Positions 7,985 to 15,475 of a DNA stretch of 16,145 bases are shown piece by piece. Source of the stretch: Spirochaetaceae bacterium (GTDB lineage: Bacteria; Spirochaetota; Spirochaetia; Treponematales; Breznakiellaceae); the NCBI GenBank assembly GCA_031255315.1, contig JAIRSS010000007.1, forward strand, positions 1-16,145, given 5' to 3'. Each line of letters begins with the position of its first letter. The first letter of the stretch is position 1. A program made the position numbers and the translations under genes. Below the pieces are notes generated by a model, which saw only the letters and a program-made list of their open reading frames with translations, was not told the origin of the DNA and made no database searches.

Positions 7985-9520
7985 ATGGGCGAGAAATATA
8001 GTATCGGCATAGACAGCGGCACTCAAAGCACACGGGTAATCATGTATGACCGGAAGGGCCGCCGTGTTGCGCACGGATCGGCGGAGCATCCGAAGATGAT
8101 CACCCCGCGTCCGGGCTGGGCGGAGCATGGCGTGAATGATATTTGGGACGCCCTGCGGGCCGCTTCGGCGGAAATGTTCAGCCGGTTTACCGGGGATGTT
8201 GCGGACATTGCCGGTATCGGAATATCCAGCCAACGGTCCTGCTGCCTGGCCCTTGACGCGGCGGGGAACCTTCTCTATAACCCCATAAGCTGGCTTGATG
8301 AACGATGGCGCATGAATATTCCCTCCCTGGGAGAGGTGGTCAACGACAGCCCGGATTCCCTGTACCGGTTATTCTGGCCCTATTATTCCAAGGTAAACTG
8401 GTTCAAGTTCAATATGCCCGAAGTCTATGAAAAGGCCGCGAAATACCTGGGGGTTTCCGGGTATATCGGCTATAAACTGACCGGCGGGTTTTATGAATCT
8501 ATTTCCAGCAGCATGGGCTGGCCCTATGACATTATCAACTGGACTTCGTTTAAAGGGGATGTGGAGATTGAAGCTGTGGGTATGCGCCGGGATCAGCTTG
8601 CGGAGCCGGTTCGCGCGGGTACCGTTATCGGCGCGGTAAGCCCGGAAGCGGCGGCTGCTACCGGCCTGCCCGAAGGCTGCCCCGTAGCAGCAGCCGCGGC
8701 GGATAAACAATGCGAACTTTTGGGCGCGGGAGCGGTACAACACGGCCAGGCATACATCACCCTGGGTACCCTGAGCGGGCTGGATATTGTATGCGGCGAA
8801 TATAAGCCCGCCCCGGACTTCTCGTATTTTACTTATTTAAGCGCCGTCCCCAAACTCTACAATTACGAGTCTATGGCGAGTAAAGGATTCTGGCTGGTAT
8901 CCTGGTTCCGGGATAACTTTGGCAGCGGGCTCCTGGCCGAAGCCGAAGCCGCCGGTATTCCGGTTGAAGCCCTGCTGGACCGGGAGGCGGAATCGGTTCC
9001 CGCCGGCTCGGAGGGCCTTGTGGTTCTACCGGACTGGACGTCTTCGGCGCTGCGGCCCAACGGCAAGGGTATTTACCTGGGCTTTGATGACCGGCATCAG
9101 CGGAAACATATGTTCCGTTCCCTGGTGGAAGGCGTCATGCTCCAGATCAAACTTGGTACTGAAAAAATGACCGGCTGCCTGGGCCTGCCCATTAACGAGC
9201 TTTACATCGGCGGCGGCGGCAGCAAGAGTAATTTCACCGCCCAGATAATCGCCGATATATTCAACGTGCCGGTACACCGTACCAAAGAACCGGAAAACTG
9301 CTCCTTGGGCGCGGCGATGTGCGGCGCGGCGGGGGCGGGGCTGTATCCTGACCTGAAGTCCGCTCTGGCCGGGATGGGTAAAGATTATGACGACTTCCTG
9401 CCGGACAAGCATAACCATGAACTATACGACGCCCTAAGCGAAAAGGTCATTCAGAAGCTCTATCCCGCGCTTGAGGATATTTTGAGGGACCTGTCCGCGC
9501 TGACATCGGCGCGGGGCTGA
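7985..9520 (+). CDS. FGGY-family carbohydrate kinase (substrate not certain; possibly L-fuculose)
   Basis: This 511-aa ATP-dependent sugar kinase belongs to the FGGY family. The N-terminal ATPase-fold motif IGIDSGTQSTRVIMYD is at residues 7-22, and GIGISSQRSC follows near residue 80. The catalytic-base Asp is in AADKQCELLGAG (Asp240), and ITLGTLSG is near residue 260. The C-terminal half carries the nucleotide-binding glycine run YIGGGGSKSN (407-416) and CSLGAAMCGAAG. The start at 7985 has GGAGG at 7974-7978. The gene stands alone behind its own promoter, with the palindromic repeat after it. It sits 2.5 kb from fucI, so L-fuculokinase is a reasonable guess, but FGGY specificity (xylulose, fuculose, rhamnulose, glycerol, others) cannot be read reliably from these motifs. 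Confidence 0.88.
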   Translation: MGEKYSIGIDSGTQSTRVIMYDRKGRRVAHGSAEHPKMITPRPGWAEHGVNDIWDALRAASAEMFSRFTGDVADIAGIGISSQRSCCLALDAAGNLLYNPISWLDERWRMNIPSLGEVVNDSPDSLYRLFWPYYSKVNWFKFNMPEVYEKAAKYLGVSGYIGYKLTGGFYESISSSMGWPYDIINWTSFKGDVEIEAVGMRRDQLAEPVRAGTVIGAVSPEAAAATGLPEGCPVAAAAADKQCELLGAGAVQHGQAYITLGTLSGLDIVCGEYKPAPDFSYFTYLSAVPKLYNYESMASKGFWLVSWFRDNFGSGLLAEAEAAGIPVEALLDREAESVPAGSEGLVVLPDWTSSALRPNGKGIYLGFDDRHQRKHMFRSLVEGVMLQIKLGTEKMTGCLGLPINELYIGGGGSKSNFTAQIIADIFNVPVHRTKEPENCSLGAAMCGAAGAGLYPDLKSALAGMGKDYDDFLPDKHNHELYDALSEKVIQKLYPALEDILRDLSALTSARG

Positions 9521-9544
9521 GGGGCAAGACCCCGATACCGGAGA

Positions 9545-9576
9545 GGCTGTTTCAAAACTGAAGTTTTGGAACAGCC
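9545..9576. repeat. Palindromic repeat copy 2, after the kinase gene
   Basis: Arms GGCTGTTTCAAAACT (9545-9559) and AGTTTTGGAACAGCC (9562-9576) form a 15-bp stem with one G-T pair and a 2-base loop. The sequence is the reverse complement of the element at 3545-3577 with few differences. No T run follows on either side, so here it is a repeat or a weak terminator only. It lies 25 bases after the kinase stop. Confidence 0.75.
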
Positions 9577-9880
9577 GCTGGTATAAAAGAATTAAAAATC
9601 CGTTAGGCGTGTTACAAAATTTAAACGCGCGATTTACGGCACGGGCCGCCGGTAATTTAACATGGCAGGCAACGCGCTTCTGCTGTCAGATATTAAAACC
9701 GCCGTCCGGCCCTGCGAGATTTCCACGCCGCGGAACAGGTGAAGTACGCTTTTTAAGCGGGGCCCGGCATGGCGCTTTATCCACGCGCCGGTCCTAACTT
9801 GCGGACTATATCTTAACGAAGCACTTTGTTACAATAGTCATAATCCATATCACGAATGATACCTACGACGGAGGCATATC
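9577..9880. other. Intergenic stretch before the nitroreductase gene
   Basis: No gene is supported on either strand. A -10-like TACAAT occurs at 9830-9835, about 46 bases before the start codon at 9881, but the hexamer 17 bases upstream (TATATC) is a poor -35. It may be a weak or activator-dependent promoter for the nitroreductase gene. Confidence 0.35.
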
Positions 9881-10453
9881 ATGAAAAATCACATTTTGTT
9901 TGCCGGTTTCCTGCTGTTGGCGGCGGTTCCTGTTTTTCTGCCCGCCCAGGCTGCTTCAAGCCCAGCCGTGCAGCCCATCATCAACCATTTCGCTGCCCGG
10001 AACTTCGCCCCCGGCGCGATAACCGAGGCCGAACTGAACATCCTCGTCCAGGCGGCGATACGGTCTCCCAGCGCCGCGAACCGGCAGCCCTGGCATTTTA
10101 CGGTAGTGCGGAACATGGACTTGGCGAGACGGATTGTACCTCAACTGGTTGACGGCAATGTACTTATCGTCATTTCCGCCCCGGGAGACGGTAAGACCAA
10201 CGGGGTCCAGATACTGGACTGCGCCCTGGCGGCTCAAAGCGTCTACCTTGCCGCCCAAGCCCTGGGGCTGGGCTCCCGGATTTATACCGGCCCCATTGAC
10301 GCTCTGAATAGGAATCTCAAGGACCAGCTAGGTATCCCGGCGGCTCAGAACGCCGTGGTCCTGGTCAGAGTGGGAAGGCTTCCCGCAGGAACGGACGCGG
10401 TAAGTTCCGCCTCCGCCCGCAACCCGGCGGATCGTCTGGTAACATATAAATAG
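9881..10453 (+). CDS. Exported nitroreductase-family protein
   Basis: This 190-aa protein begins with a clear signal peptide: Lys2, a hydrophobic stretch from residue 5 to 21, and a signal peptidase I site at AQA-A (22-25). There is no lipobox Cys. The mature part is a minimal nitroreductase fold: INHFAARNFAPGAITEAELN (34-53), PSAANRQPWHFTVV (63-76), the usual FMN-phosphate and isoalloxazine contact segments, then AAQSVYLAAQALGLGSRIY near residue 125-145. These enzymes use FMN and NAD(P)H to reduce nitro groups, quinones or flavins. The substrate cannot be read from sequence, and export is unusual for an NAD(P)H-dependent flavoenzyme. GGAGG at 9870-9874 supports the start. The gene appears monocistronic. 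The protein is slightly short for the family, and a C-terminal arm may be lacking. Confidence 0.85.
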   Translation: MKNHILFAGFLLLAAVPVFLPAQAASSPAVQPIINHFAARNFAPGAITEAELNILVQAAIRSPSAANRQPWHFTVVRNMDLARRIVPQLVDGNVLIVISAPGDGKTNGVQILDCALAAQSVYLAAQALGLGSRIYTGPIDALNRNLKDQLGIPAAQNAVVLVRVGRLPAGTDAVSSASARNPADRLVTYK

Positions 10454-11249
10454 ACTCGCCTGGCAATACCCCGTCGGCAACGCCCGCGCTGGTGGAATCG
10501 GACCGGCGGCCTAGGACGGCGGACCTTCGGTCCGCTGCGCGGAAAAACGGCGCGGCCTGCGCATTTCCCTTTTTTACCGTACCCCCGCCTTGTCCGGCTT
10601 CGATTTCAGGACTGAAAACAGCTTTAGAAGCCCTGGCGATAATAAAAAACTTGCCGGACGTATAAAATAGTAGTATATTTTTATATATCCTTATTCGTTT
10701 AGGAAAAAAAGAACACACGGAAAGATAAATTACCCGGTACCGGACATGCGGTATCAGGCGGATGGTTTCCGGTATTTGAATCGGCCAGGAAAACAAAATA
10801 TGCGATGTATCAAAAGTACCTATGAAGTATTCTCCGAATTGCGCGAAGAATTACGACGCTCCTAATGTTTTTATGTTTCTTTCGGTCATAAATTCTCATC
10901 CGATTAGTTTACGGGCAGGTTGTTCAACCGGACGGTATGGGTGTAGGCCCGCAGGAGGGTCTGCCGCGGCCTTACGGCGGTTCGGACTACAAACCGGCAC
11001 CGGTTATTCGTCCCGCCGGGATGGAGCGGATGATCGGAAGGCGGCCTATACGCGGGCTTCCGCCGCCAAAAAACTGTACGGCGGCGGTTTTGGGCGCGTA
11101 TGTGAACATTGCGGGTCCACGGCCGCTCTTACTGGCGGGAAAGCCTCATTCAACCCAATAATTTCAACAAAACACGCCGCCCAAAGAAAAATTTAACCAT
11201 TAGGTGTAGTACGTTCATAAAATTTTCAAATAGCAACGAGGAGTTCTTT
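10454..11249. other. 800-base region without a recognisable gene
   Basis: Open frames here (for example 10937-11161 on the + strand and one on the - strand overlapping the nitroreductase 3' end) show no family motif, no good ribosome binding site and atypical composition. Structures seen are a perfect 7-bp hairpin GCGGACC-TTC-GGTCCGC (10519-10535) that may end nitroreductase transcription, an AT-rich patch at about 10660-10700, and a perfect 8-bp GC hairpin CCGCCGCC / GGCGGCGG with a 12-base loop (11060-11087) followed by TTTT. The segment 10910-11165 has coding-like GC richness and may be a decayed gene. The last bases carry the ribosome binding site of the next gene, GAGGAG at 11238-11243. 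Confidence 0.45.
10519..10535. terminator. GC-rich hairpin downstream of the nitroreductase gene
   Basis: A perfect inverted repeat, GCGGACC-TTC-GGTCCGC, lies 66 bases after the nitroreductase stop. A T run (CCCTTTTTT) occurs only about 35 bases later, so termination at this hairpin itself is uncertain. Confidence 0.35.
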
Positions 11250-12686
11250 ATGCAATTAAACTGTTCCGCCTCATATGTAGATTCGGCGTTACAGACCAAA
11301 GGAAAACATCCTTCCGCTTCCAGAACCAGCCGGAGGGAGATCGAGCCGCTTTTGCTCAAGGCGGAGGAAATGCTTAAATCCTACGAAAGCGCAACGAATA
11401 CTATGGTCTCGATATTGGACAAAACCGGCCAGCCGGTAGGAGGAATCCAATATGACCGTATGCTGCCGCTTTGCGCCGTCTGTAAGCAATACCGCGTCAA
11501 ACCGAACCATGCCGCAAACTGCGAAGAATATCCCTGCACCCGGATGCATATCAACGGAATAGGGACCGCCCAGAAGACGGGCGGCGTATATATTTATATG
11601 TGCGAAATAGGATTTATGTTTTGGACCAGTCCGCTCTTTTCCAACGGACGTTCTCTGGGAGCGCTTATAGCGGGAGGTATCCTGGGGGTGGAAAAAGAAA
11701 AAGCGGTTGAAAACATTCGCGCGATGTCCAACGGCAATGTTCCCAGAGAGGGAGCCGAAAAGCTTCTTGCCGGCGTTCGAGAACATTCCCGGGAAAAAAT
11801 AAAAGCTCTGTCTCAGGTACTATTACTGTGCGCTGAACAGGCGTCCCGGGGCAGCGAGAGTTACAATGAAACGGTAGTCCGCCGGGCCGAACAGAAATCG
11901 TATTTTTCAAAACAAATTCATCTGCTGAAAAATAAGTACGCTCATCCAAAGGGAACCCGGAAGTATCCGCTGGATAAAGAGCGGGTGCTTCTCGCCGCCC
12001 TGCGCAGGGGCGACAGCGAAACAGGTGGAAAAATATTAAATGAACTTTTGGAGATACTGCATGTTTCAAATCCCGATAATTTCCAATCCATCCAGTTTCG
12101 GGCGATGGAACTGGTAGTGCTCCTTTCACGGGCCGCTGTAATGCCGGATCATTCCGAAGCTGAAAATATTCTGGAAATCAACGACCGCTGTCTAAGGCGC
12201 ATCCAGGACGCCCGGAATGCGGAAGAATTGACCGCGATTCTGCACCTTATTGTGGAACGGATGTCGGCCCGGATATTTTCTTTCCAGGGGGTACGCCACG
12301 CTTCGGCGCTCCGTAAGGCGGAACGATTTATATGGGAAAATTATACCCGGAAGATCAGTCTTAAAGAAATCGCCGACGCGTCAGGGCTTTCGGCGCCGTA
12401 CTTTTCCACCGTTTTTAAAGAAGAGATGGGAGAAAACCTGTCGAGTTATCTGAACCGGATCCGGATAGAAAAAGCCGCCGCCATGCTCGTTGAATCGGAG
12501 TCAAGCCTTTCCGATATTGCCGGCGCCTGCGGCTTTGAGGATCAAAGCTGGTTTTCAAAAATTTTCAAGAGTTATATGGGAGTAAGCCCTGGAAAATTCA
12601 GGGATCGGGGGGAAGGAACCAGTATCTATTTTTCCCTAAACAGCATCCGCAAAAAAGGGATTACCCGGGACAAAGAAACAGGGTAA
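11250..12686 (+). CDS. PocR-domain AraC-family transcriptional regulator (paralog 1)
   Basis: This 478-aa protein has an N-terminal PocR-type sensory domain (about residues 30-210) with Cys75, Cys78, Cys91, Cys96 and Cys118. The segment VYIYMCEIGFMFWTSPLFSN, followed by LGALIAGGILG, matches the PocR pattern. A helical middle region follows (about 235-330, ELVVLLSRAAV). At the C-terminus (about 352-450) is a two-helix-turn-helix AraC DNA-binding domain with ISLKEIADASGLSAPYFST, FKEEMGENLSSYL and FEDQSWFSKIFKSYMGVSPG. PocR of Salmonella senses 1,2-propanediol and activates pdu/cob; the ligand here is inferred only. The start at 11250 is chosen for GAGGAG six bases upstream; the in-frame extension to 11109 lacks a site and family similarity. 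It is followed after 4 bases by a paralog, so the two are cotranscribed. Confidence 0.92.
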   Translation: MQLNCSASYVDSALQTKGKHPSASRTSRREIEPLLLKAEEMLKSYESATNTMVSILDKTGQPVGGIQYDRMLPLCAVCKQYRVKPNHAANCEEYPCTRMHINGIGTAQKTGGVYIYMCEIGFMFWTSPLFSNGRSLGALIAGGILGVEKEKAVENIRAMSNGNVPREGAEKLLAGVREHSREKIKALSQVLLLCAEQASRGSESYNETVVRRAEQKSYFSKQIHLLKNKYAHPKGTRKYPLDKERVLLAALRRGDSETGGKILNELLEILHVSNPDNFQSIQFRAMELVVLLSRAAVMPDHSEAENILEINDRCLRRIQDARNAEELTAILHLIVERMSARIFSFQGVRHASALRKAERFIWENYTRKISLKEIADASGLSAPYFSTVFKEEMGENLSSYLNRIRIEKAAAMLVESESSLSDIAGACGFEDQSWFSKIFKSYMGVSPGKFRDRGEGTSIYFSLNSIRKKGITRDKETG

Positions 12687-12690
12687 CCGC

Positions 12691-14085
12691 ATGATCAGCA
12701 AAAACGATACTTCAAATACCAATTATGCGCCGCCTTCCGGCGCGGTGAAAAAGACCAGGCCGCTTCTGTTTAAAGCATGGCAGGTCGCCTGCGCCTATGC
12801 CAAAGCGACAGGAACGATAGTCAGCGTAGTAGATGAAAACTATCTTAACATTCAAGAAATTCTTCCCTTCGATGAAAAAATTACCTGCCTTTATTGCATA
12901 CAGCACCAGTCGTCCGCCAGAGAATGCCGCATTGAAGAATTACAGGATTTAACCGTATCACCGTGCAATATGATGCACCTTAACGCGATAAAAAAAGCGC
13001 AGTGCTTTGACGGTTCTTATATTTATATGTGCGCACTAGGCTTTATGTTTTGGACCAGCCCTATTTTCTCGAACGGACGTTTCGCCGGCGCGCTGATCGC
13101 TTCCGGGTTTCTGGGAATAGACAGTGAAGAGACGACTGAAGCCATGTACGCTATGGGGAACGGCGCGGTTTCCGGGGAAGAACTGAGACAACGCCTTGCC
13201 AAGTTCCCCCACGGAGAGGCGGAGAAGATAAAAGCCTTGGCGGAACTATTGCAAACATGCGCGGAATCGCTGTCTGTCGGGAACGAAGGCTTTCACGCGG
13301 TTTTAAAGCGGAGGACCCAGCAGCAGTCTATTATTTCTGAGCAAATCTCCCTCTTGAAGAATCAGCATCCTGAAGACAGGCCGGCGCCGGGGTATCCAAT
13401 AGAAAAGGAGCGGATGCTTTTGTCCGCCCTTCACCGGGGGGATTATGAAACCGGCAAAAAAGCTCTGAACGAACTTTTGAGCGTTCTGTTTTTTTCGAAC
13501 CCAGGCCATTTTAACTACATCAGGTTTAGAGCGATAGAACTGGTAGTACTTCTGTCCAGATCGGTTGCAGCATCGGGAAACACTGAATATTCTATTCTGG
13601 AAACCAACAACGGTTTTCTCAAACGTATTCAGGATGTACAGAATATCGAAGAACTGACTGACGTGCTCCACACAATTGTTGAAACCATGTCGAAGCAGAT
13701 TTTTTCTTTCCGGGGAATCCGCCACGCCGCCGCGCTTCGGAAAGCGGAACGTTTTATCTACGAAAATTACAACCGCAAGATAAGCCTTAAAGAAATTGCT
13801 TCGGCGTCCGGACTTTCGGCTCCGTATTTTAGCACTATTTTCAAAGAAGAAATGGGTGAAAATCTGTCAACGTATCTCAGCCGTCTGCGGGTAGAAAAAG
13901 CGTATCATTTACTGACAGAAACTACCATGACGCTGAGTGAGATCGCGGAATCGTGCGGGTTTGAAGATCAAAGCTGGTTTTCAAAAATCTTCAAAAAAAT
14001 TTCCGGAACCAGTCCGGGGAAATACCGGACACAAGGCGGCGTCAGGCTTTCCGAAATCTCTGAACCTACTATTTCAGAACACTAG
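12691..14085 (+). CDS. PocR-domain AraC-family transcriptional regulator (paralog 2)
   Basis: This 464-aa tandem paralog of the preceding gene starts 4 bases after its stop, so translation is probably coupled; AGGG at 12678-12681 is a weak Shine-Dalgarno. The PocR-type domain has Cys66, Cys69, Cys79, Cys92 and Cys114, with MHLNAIKKAQ and YIYMCALGFMFWTSPIFSN closely matching paralog 1; an extra Cys105 is present. The middle region repeats ELVVLLSRS. The AraC domain (about 345-445) contains ISLKEIASASGLSAPYFST and FEDQSWFSKIFK, nearly identical to paralog 1, so both may bind similar sites. Sensor and linker differ more than the DNA-binding part. Its stop codon lies next to the IS remnant, and the last 15 or so residues differ from paralog 1, so the native C-terminus may have been altered by the insertion. 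Confidence 0.92.
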   Translation: MISKNDTSNTNYAPPSGAVKKTRPLLFKAWQVACAYAKATGTIVSVVDENYLNIQEILPFDEKITCLYCIQHQSSARECRIEELQDLTVSPCNMMHLNAIKKAQCFDGSYIYMCALGFMFWTSPIFSNGRFAGALIASGFLGIDSEETTEAMYAMGNGAVSGEELRQRLAKFPHGEAEKIKALAELLQTCAESLSVGNEGFHAVLKRRTQQQSIISEQISLLKNQHPEDRPAPGYPIEKERMLLSALHRGDYETGKKALNELLSVLFFSNPGHFNYIRFRAIELVVLLSRSVAASGNTEYSILETNNGFLKRIQDVQNIEELTDVLHTIVETMSKQIFSFRGIRHAAALRKAERFIYENYNRKISLKEIASASGLSAPYFSTIFKEEMGENLSTYLSRLRVEKAYHLLTETTMTLSEIAESCGFEDQSWFSKIFKKISGTSPGKYRTQGGVRLSEISEPTISEH

Positions 14086-14086
14086 C

Positions 14087-14653
14087 CCGCTTTTATTGAG
14101 CACCGGATGCGCGGCGGCCGTTGCCTGCACGGCCTCTTCCCGCAGCTTCATATCACTCGTGTTCGCCCCGCCGCGTGTTCCTCCTTCGGGTAATTCGTGT
14201 AGTTCGACCGCCAAACCGCGTTTCGTTCCCTTTTTTCCCCTGATCCGCAAGGTTTCTTCCCGCAGCGTCCCGCGCCGACGGCGCTTTCACCATGCAGCCA
14301 TCCTCACTTTCCCATTCCCAGCCCAGCCCCCGTAGTTCATCGCCGGTAATAAGCCCTTCCTGCTGCATCCTTCGGAAAAAACCGGCCTCCGCCCATTCGC
14401 TGAAATACTTATGAATACTGCTGGCCGCTCCGTATTCCCGGGGCAGCGCCTTCCACTGGATACCGGTTCGCAGCACATAGAAGACAGCATCCAACACTTG
14501 ACGAGGCGGCATAGATTTCCTTCCCGCCCCGGGTTTTCGCTGGTAGGTCCTGCTTCCGTCACGTTTCCGTTGCGGAATGAATTCCCTGACCCGTTCCCAC
14601 AATTCATCCGTCAATTCCCACGAATTGATCCCGTTTCCCGCCGCTTTTTTCAT
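14087..14653 (-). pseudogene. IS5-family transposase remnant (frameshifted, 3' truncated)
   Basis: From the ATG at 14653 the - strand encodes WELTDELWERVREFIPQR, GAGRKSMPPRQVLDAVFYVL, TGIQWKALPREYG and GWEWESEDGCMVKAP. These are the N-terminal DUF4096-like region and first catalytic Asp segment (DG-x-MVKAP) of IS5/IS1031-group transposases. At about 14225-14230 the frame shifts: instead of GNETRFGG, a frame change restores GKKG-TKRGLAVELHELPEGG followed by GANTSDMKL, the expected continuation. Similarity ends near 14100, and the second Asp and Glu regions are absent. This is therefore a dead fragment, ending almost at the stop codon of the upstream regulator gene. Terminal inverted repeats and target duplications were not identified. 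Confidence 0.85.
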
Positions 14654-14882
14654 ACCTTCTTTATCGGCTCGTTCCTATTGGCGGATAAGTTCCCGGTATT
14701 TTTCCGCTCACCCATAGCTGCTTAGTTACCACAACCTTAGCCGGGTCCCTGGATATTCTAGAGGGACAAAGGAATCCAGGCGCGGGGAATGCATCATGCG
14801 CGTACGCGGGCTGCAAAAAGGCGGATTGATATTTTTAAATGTTACATATGAAGATTCTGACTGTACCAGAAAATGTACATGA
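14654..14882. other. Upstream side of the IS remnant and junction to the ABC fragment
   Basis: No gene is supported except a 21-codon - strand frame (14650-14715) overlapping the transposase start by ATGA, probably chance. Nested inverted repeats lie at 14745-14780: GTCCCT (14745-14750) / AGGGAC (14762-14767) and CCTGGAT (14748-14754) / ATCCAGG (14774-14780). They may mark the transposon end or a fold in its leader, but no matching repeat was found at the other end of the remnant. Confidence 0.35.
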
Positions 14883-15200
14883 TCTCCTTCCGGCCAGAGG
14901 CATCTTATCAGTTTTGCCCAAGTAATCGCCCACAATCCCGCAGTCATCATACTTGACGAAGCCACCAGTTCCATTGACACAGAAGCCGAACACTTGATTC
15001 AACTGGGAATGCAGCGCGTACTCGCCAGCCGCACCTCAATAGTAATAGCCCGCCGTCTTCCCACCATACGCAACGCCGACCGTATCCTGGTCCTTTCCGG
15101 CGGCCGCCTTGTAGAAGAAGACAACCACGCGGAACTCATCGCCAGGAAAGGACTTTACGCCACCCTGTATCAGAGACCCGACGGGAATGAGCCGGTGTAA
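14883..15200 (+). pseudogene. C-terminal fragment of an ABC transporter ATPase
   Basis: The frame after the TGA at 14880-14882 reads SPSGQRHLISFAQVIAHNPA, then VIILDEATSSIDTEAE (Walker B and D-loop), SIVIARRLPTIRNADRILVL and GRLVEEDNHAEL, ending at a TAA at 15198-15200. This is the end of an ABC exporter nucleotide-binding domain. Walker A and the transmembrane part are missing. The signature motif is SPSGQ instead of LSxGQ, and the H-loop His of IAHRLSTI is Arg. It is thus a non-functional remnant next to the IS fragment. A TTG at 14994 opens a frame, but a 68-residue product would be meaningless. Confidence 0.85.
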
Positions 15201-15251
15201 GCGGCAGCAGTTCGCGGTTGGCGGAGTTGCCCGGGATTGCGGGGCAGAGCG

Positions 15252-15377
15252 ATGAGGCTAACGCAGAGTGTATTATTAGGAATGAACGAGTTATGGAAGC
15301 AGGAAGATTTTTTTGTAAGGGGAGGGTTTGAACGCGAGTGGCAACAGGTTATAGCAGGGGGATATGATTGGTATTAG
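15252..15377 (+). CDS. Hypothetical 41-aa peptide (weak candidate)
   Basis: An ATG at 15252 opens a frame giving MRLTQSVLLGMNELWKQEDF, then an aromatic-rich tail, VRGGFEREWQQVIAGGYDWY. GGGG at 15241-15244 could serve as a poor ribosome binding site. I recognise no family. It may be a gene remnant in this decayed interval, which otherwise shows no coding signal from 15201 to 15504. Confidence 0.2.
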   Translation: MRLTQSVLLGMNELWKQEDFFVRGGFEREWQQVIAGGYDWY

Positions 15378-15437
15378 TTTTTTGATATGTAGACAAGATA
15401 CGGTCCGATAAGAAGCGGTCTAACGGCGCAACACCTC

Positions 15438-15453
15438 CCGCCTTGAAAGGCGG
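15438..15453. repeat. Short perfect palindrome in the right intergenic region
   Basis: CCGCCTT-GA-AAGGCGG forms a 7-bp stem with a 2-base loop. It has no T run and lies about 55 bases beyond the end of the - strand gene. Its role is unknown. Confidence 0.35.
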
Positions 15454-15475
15454 ACTATTACACCAGCATATTTCC

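Noticed and set aside
10365..10796. 143-codon - strand frame at the nitroreductase 3' end
   Set aside because: It overlaps real coding sequence and a hairpin, has no ribosome binding site and no recognisable motif.
10937..11161. 74-codon + strand frame in the 800-base gap
   Set aside because: Proline- and arginine-rich translation with no family resemblance and no good start signal; listed only as part of the undefined region.
11109..11249. Longer N-terminus of the first PocR-AraC regulator
   Set aside because: No ribosome binding site at 11109, and the added residues are unlike the family; GAGGAG precedes the ATG at 11250.
10900..11249. Cobalamin riboswitch or similar leader upstream of the regulators
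   Set aside because: GC-rich hairpins are present, but I could not find the conserved B12-box or other riboswitch core.
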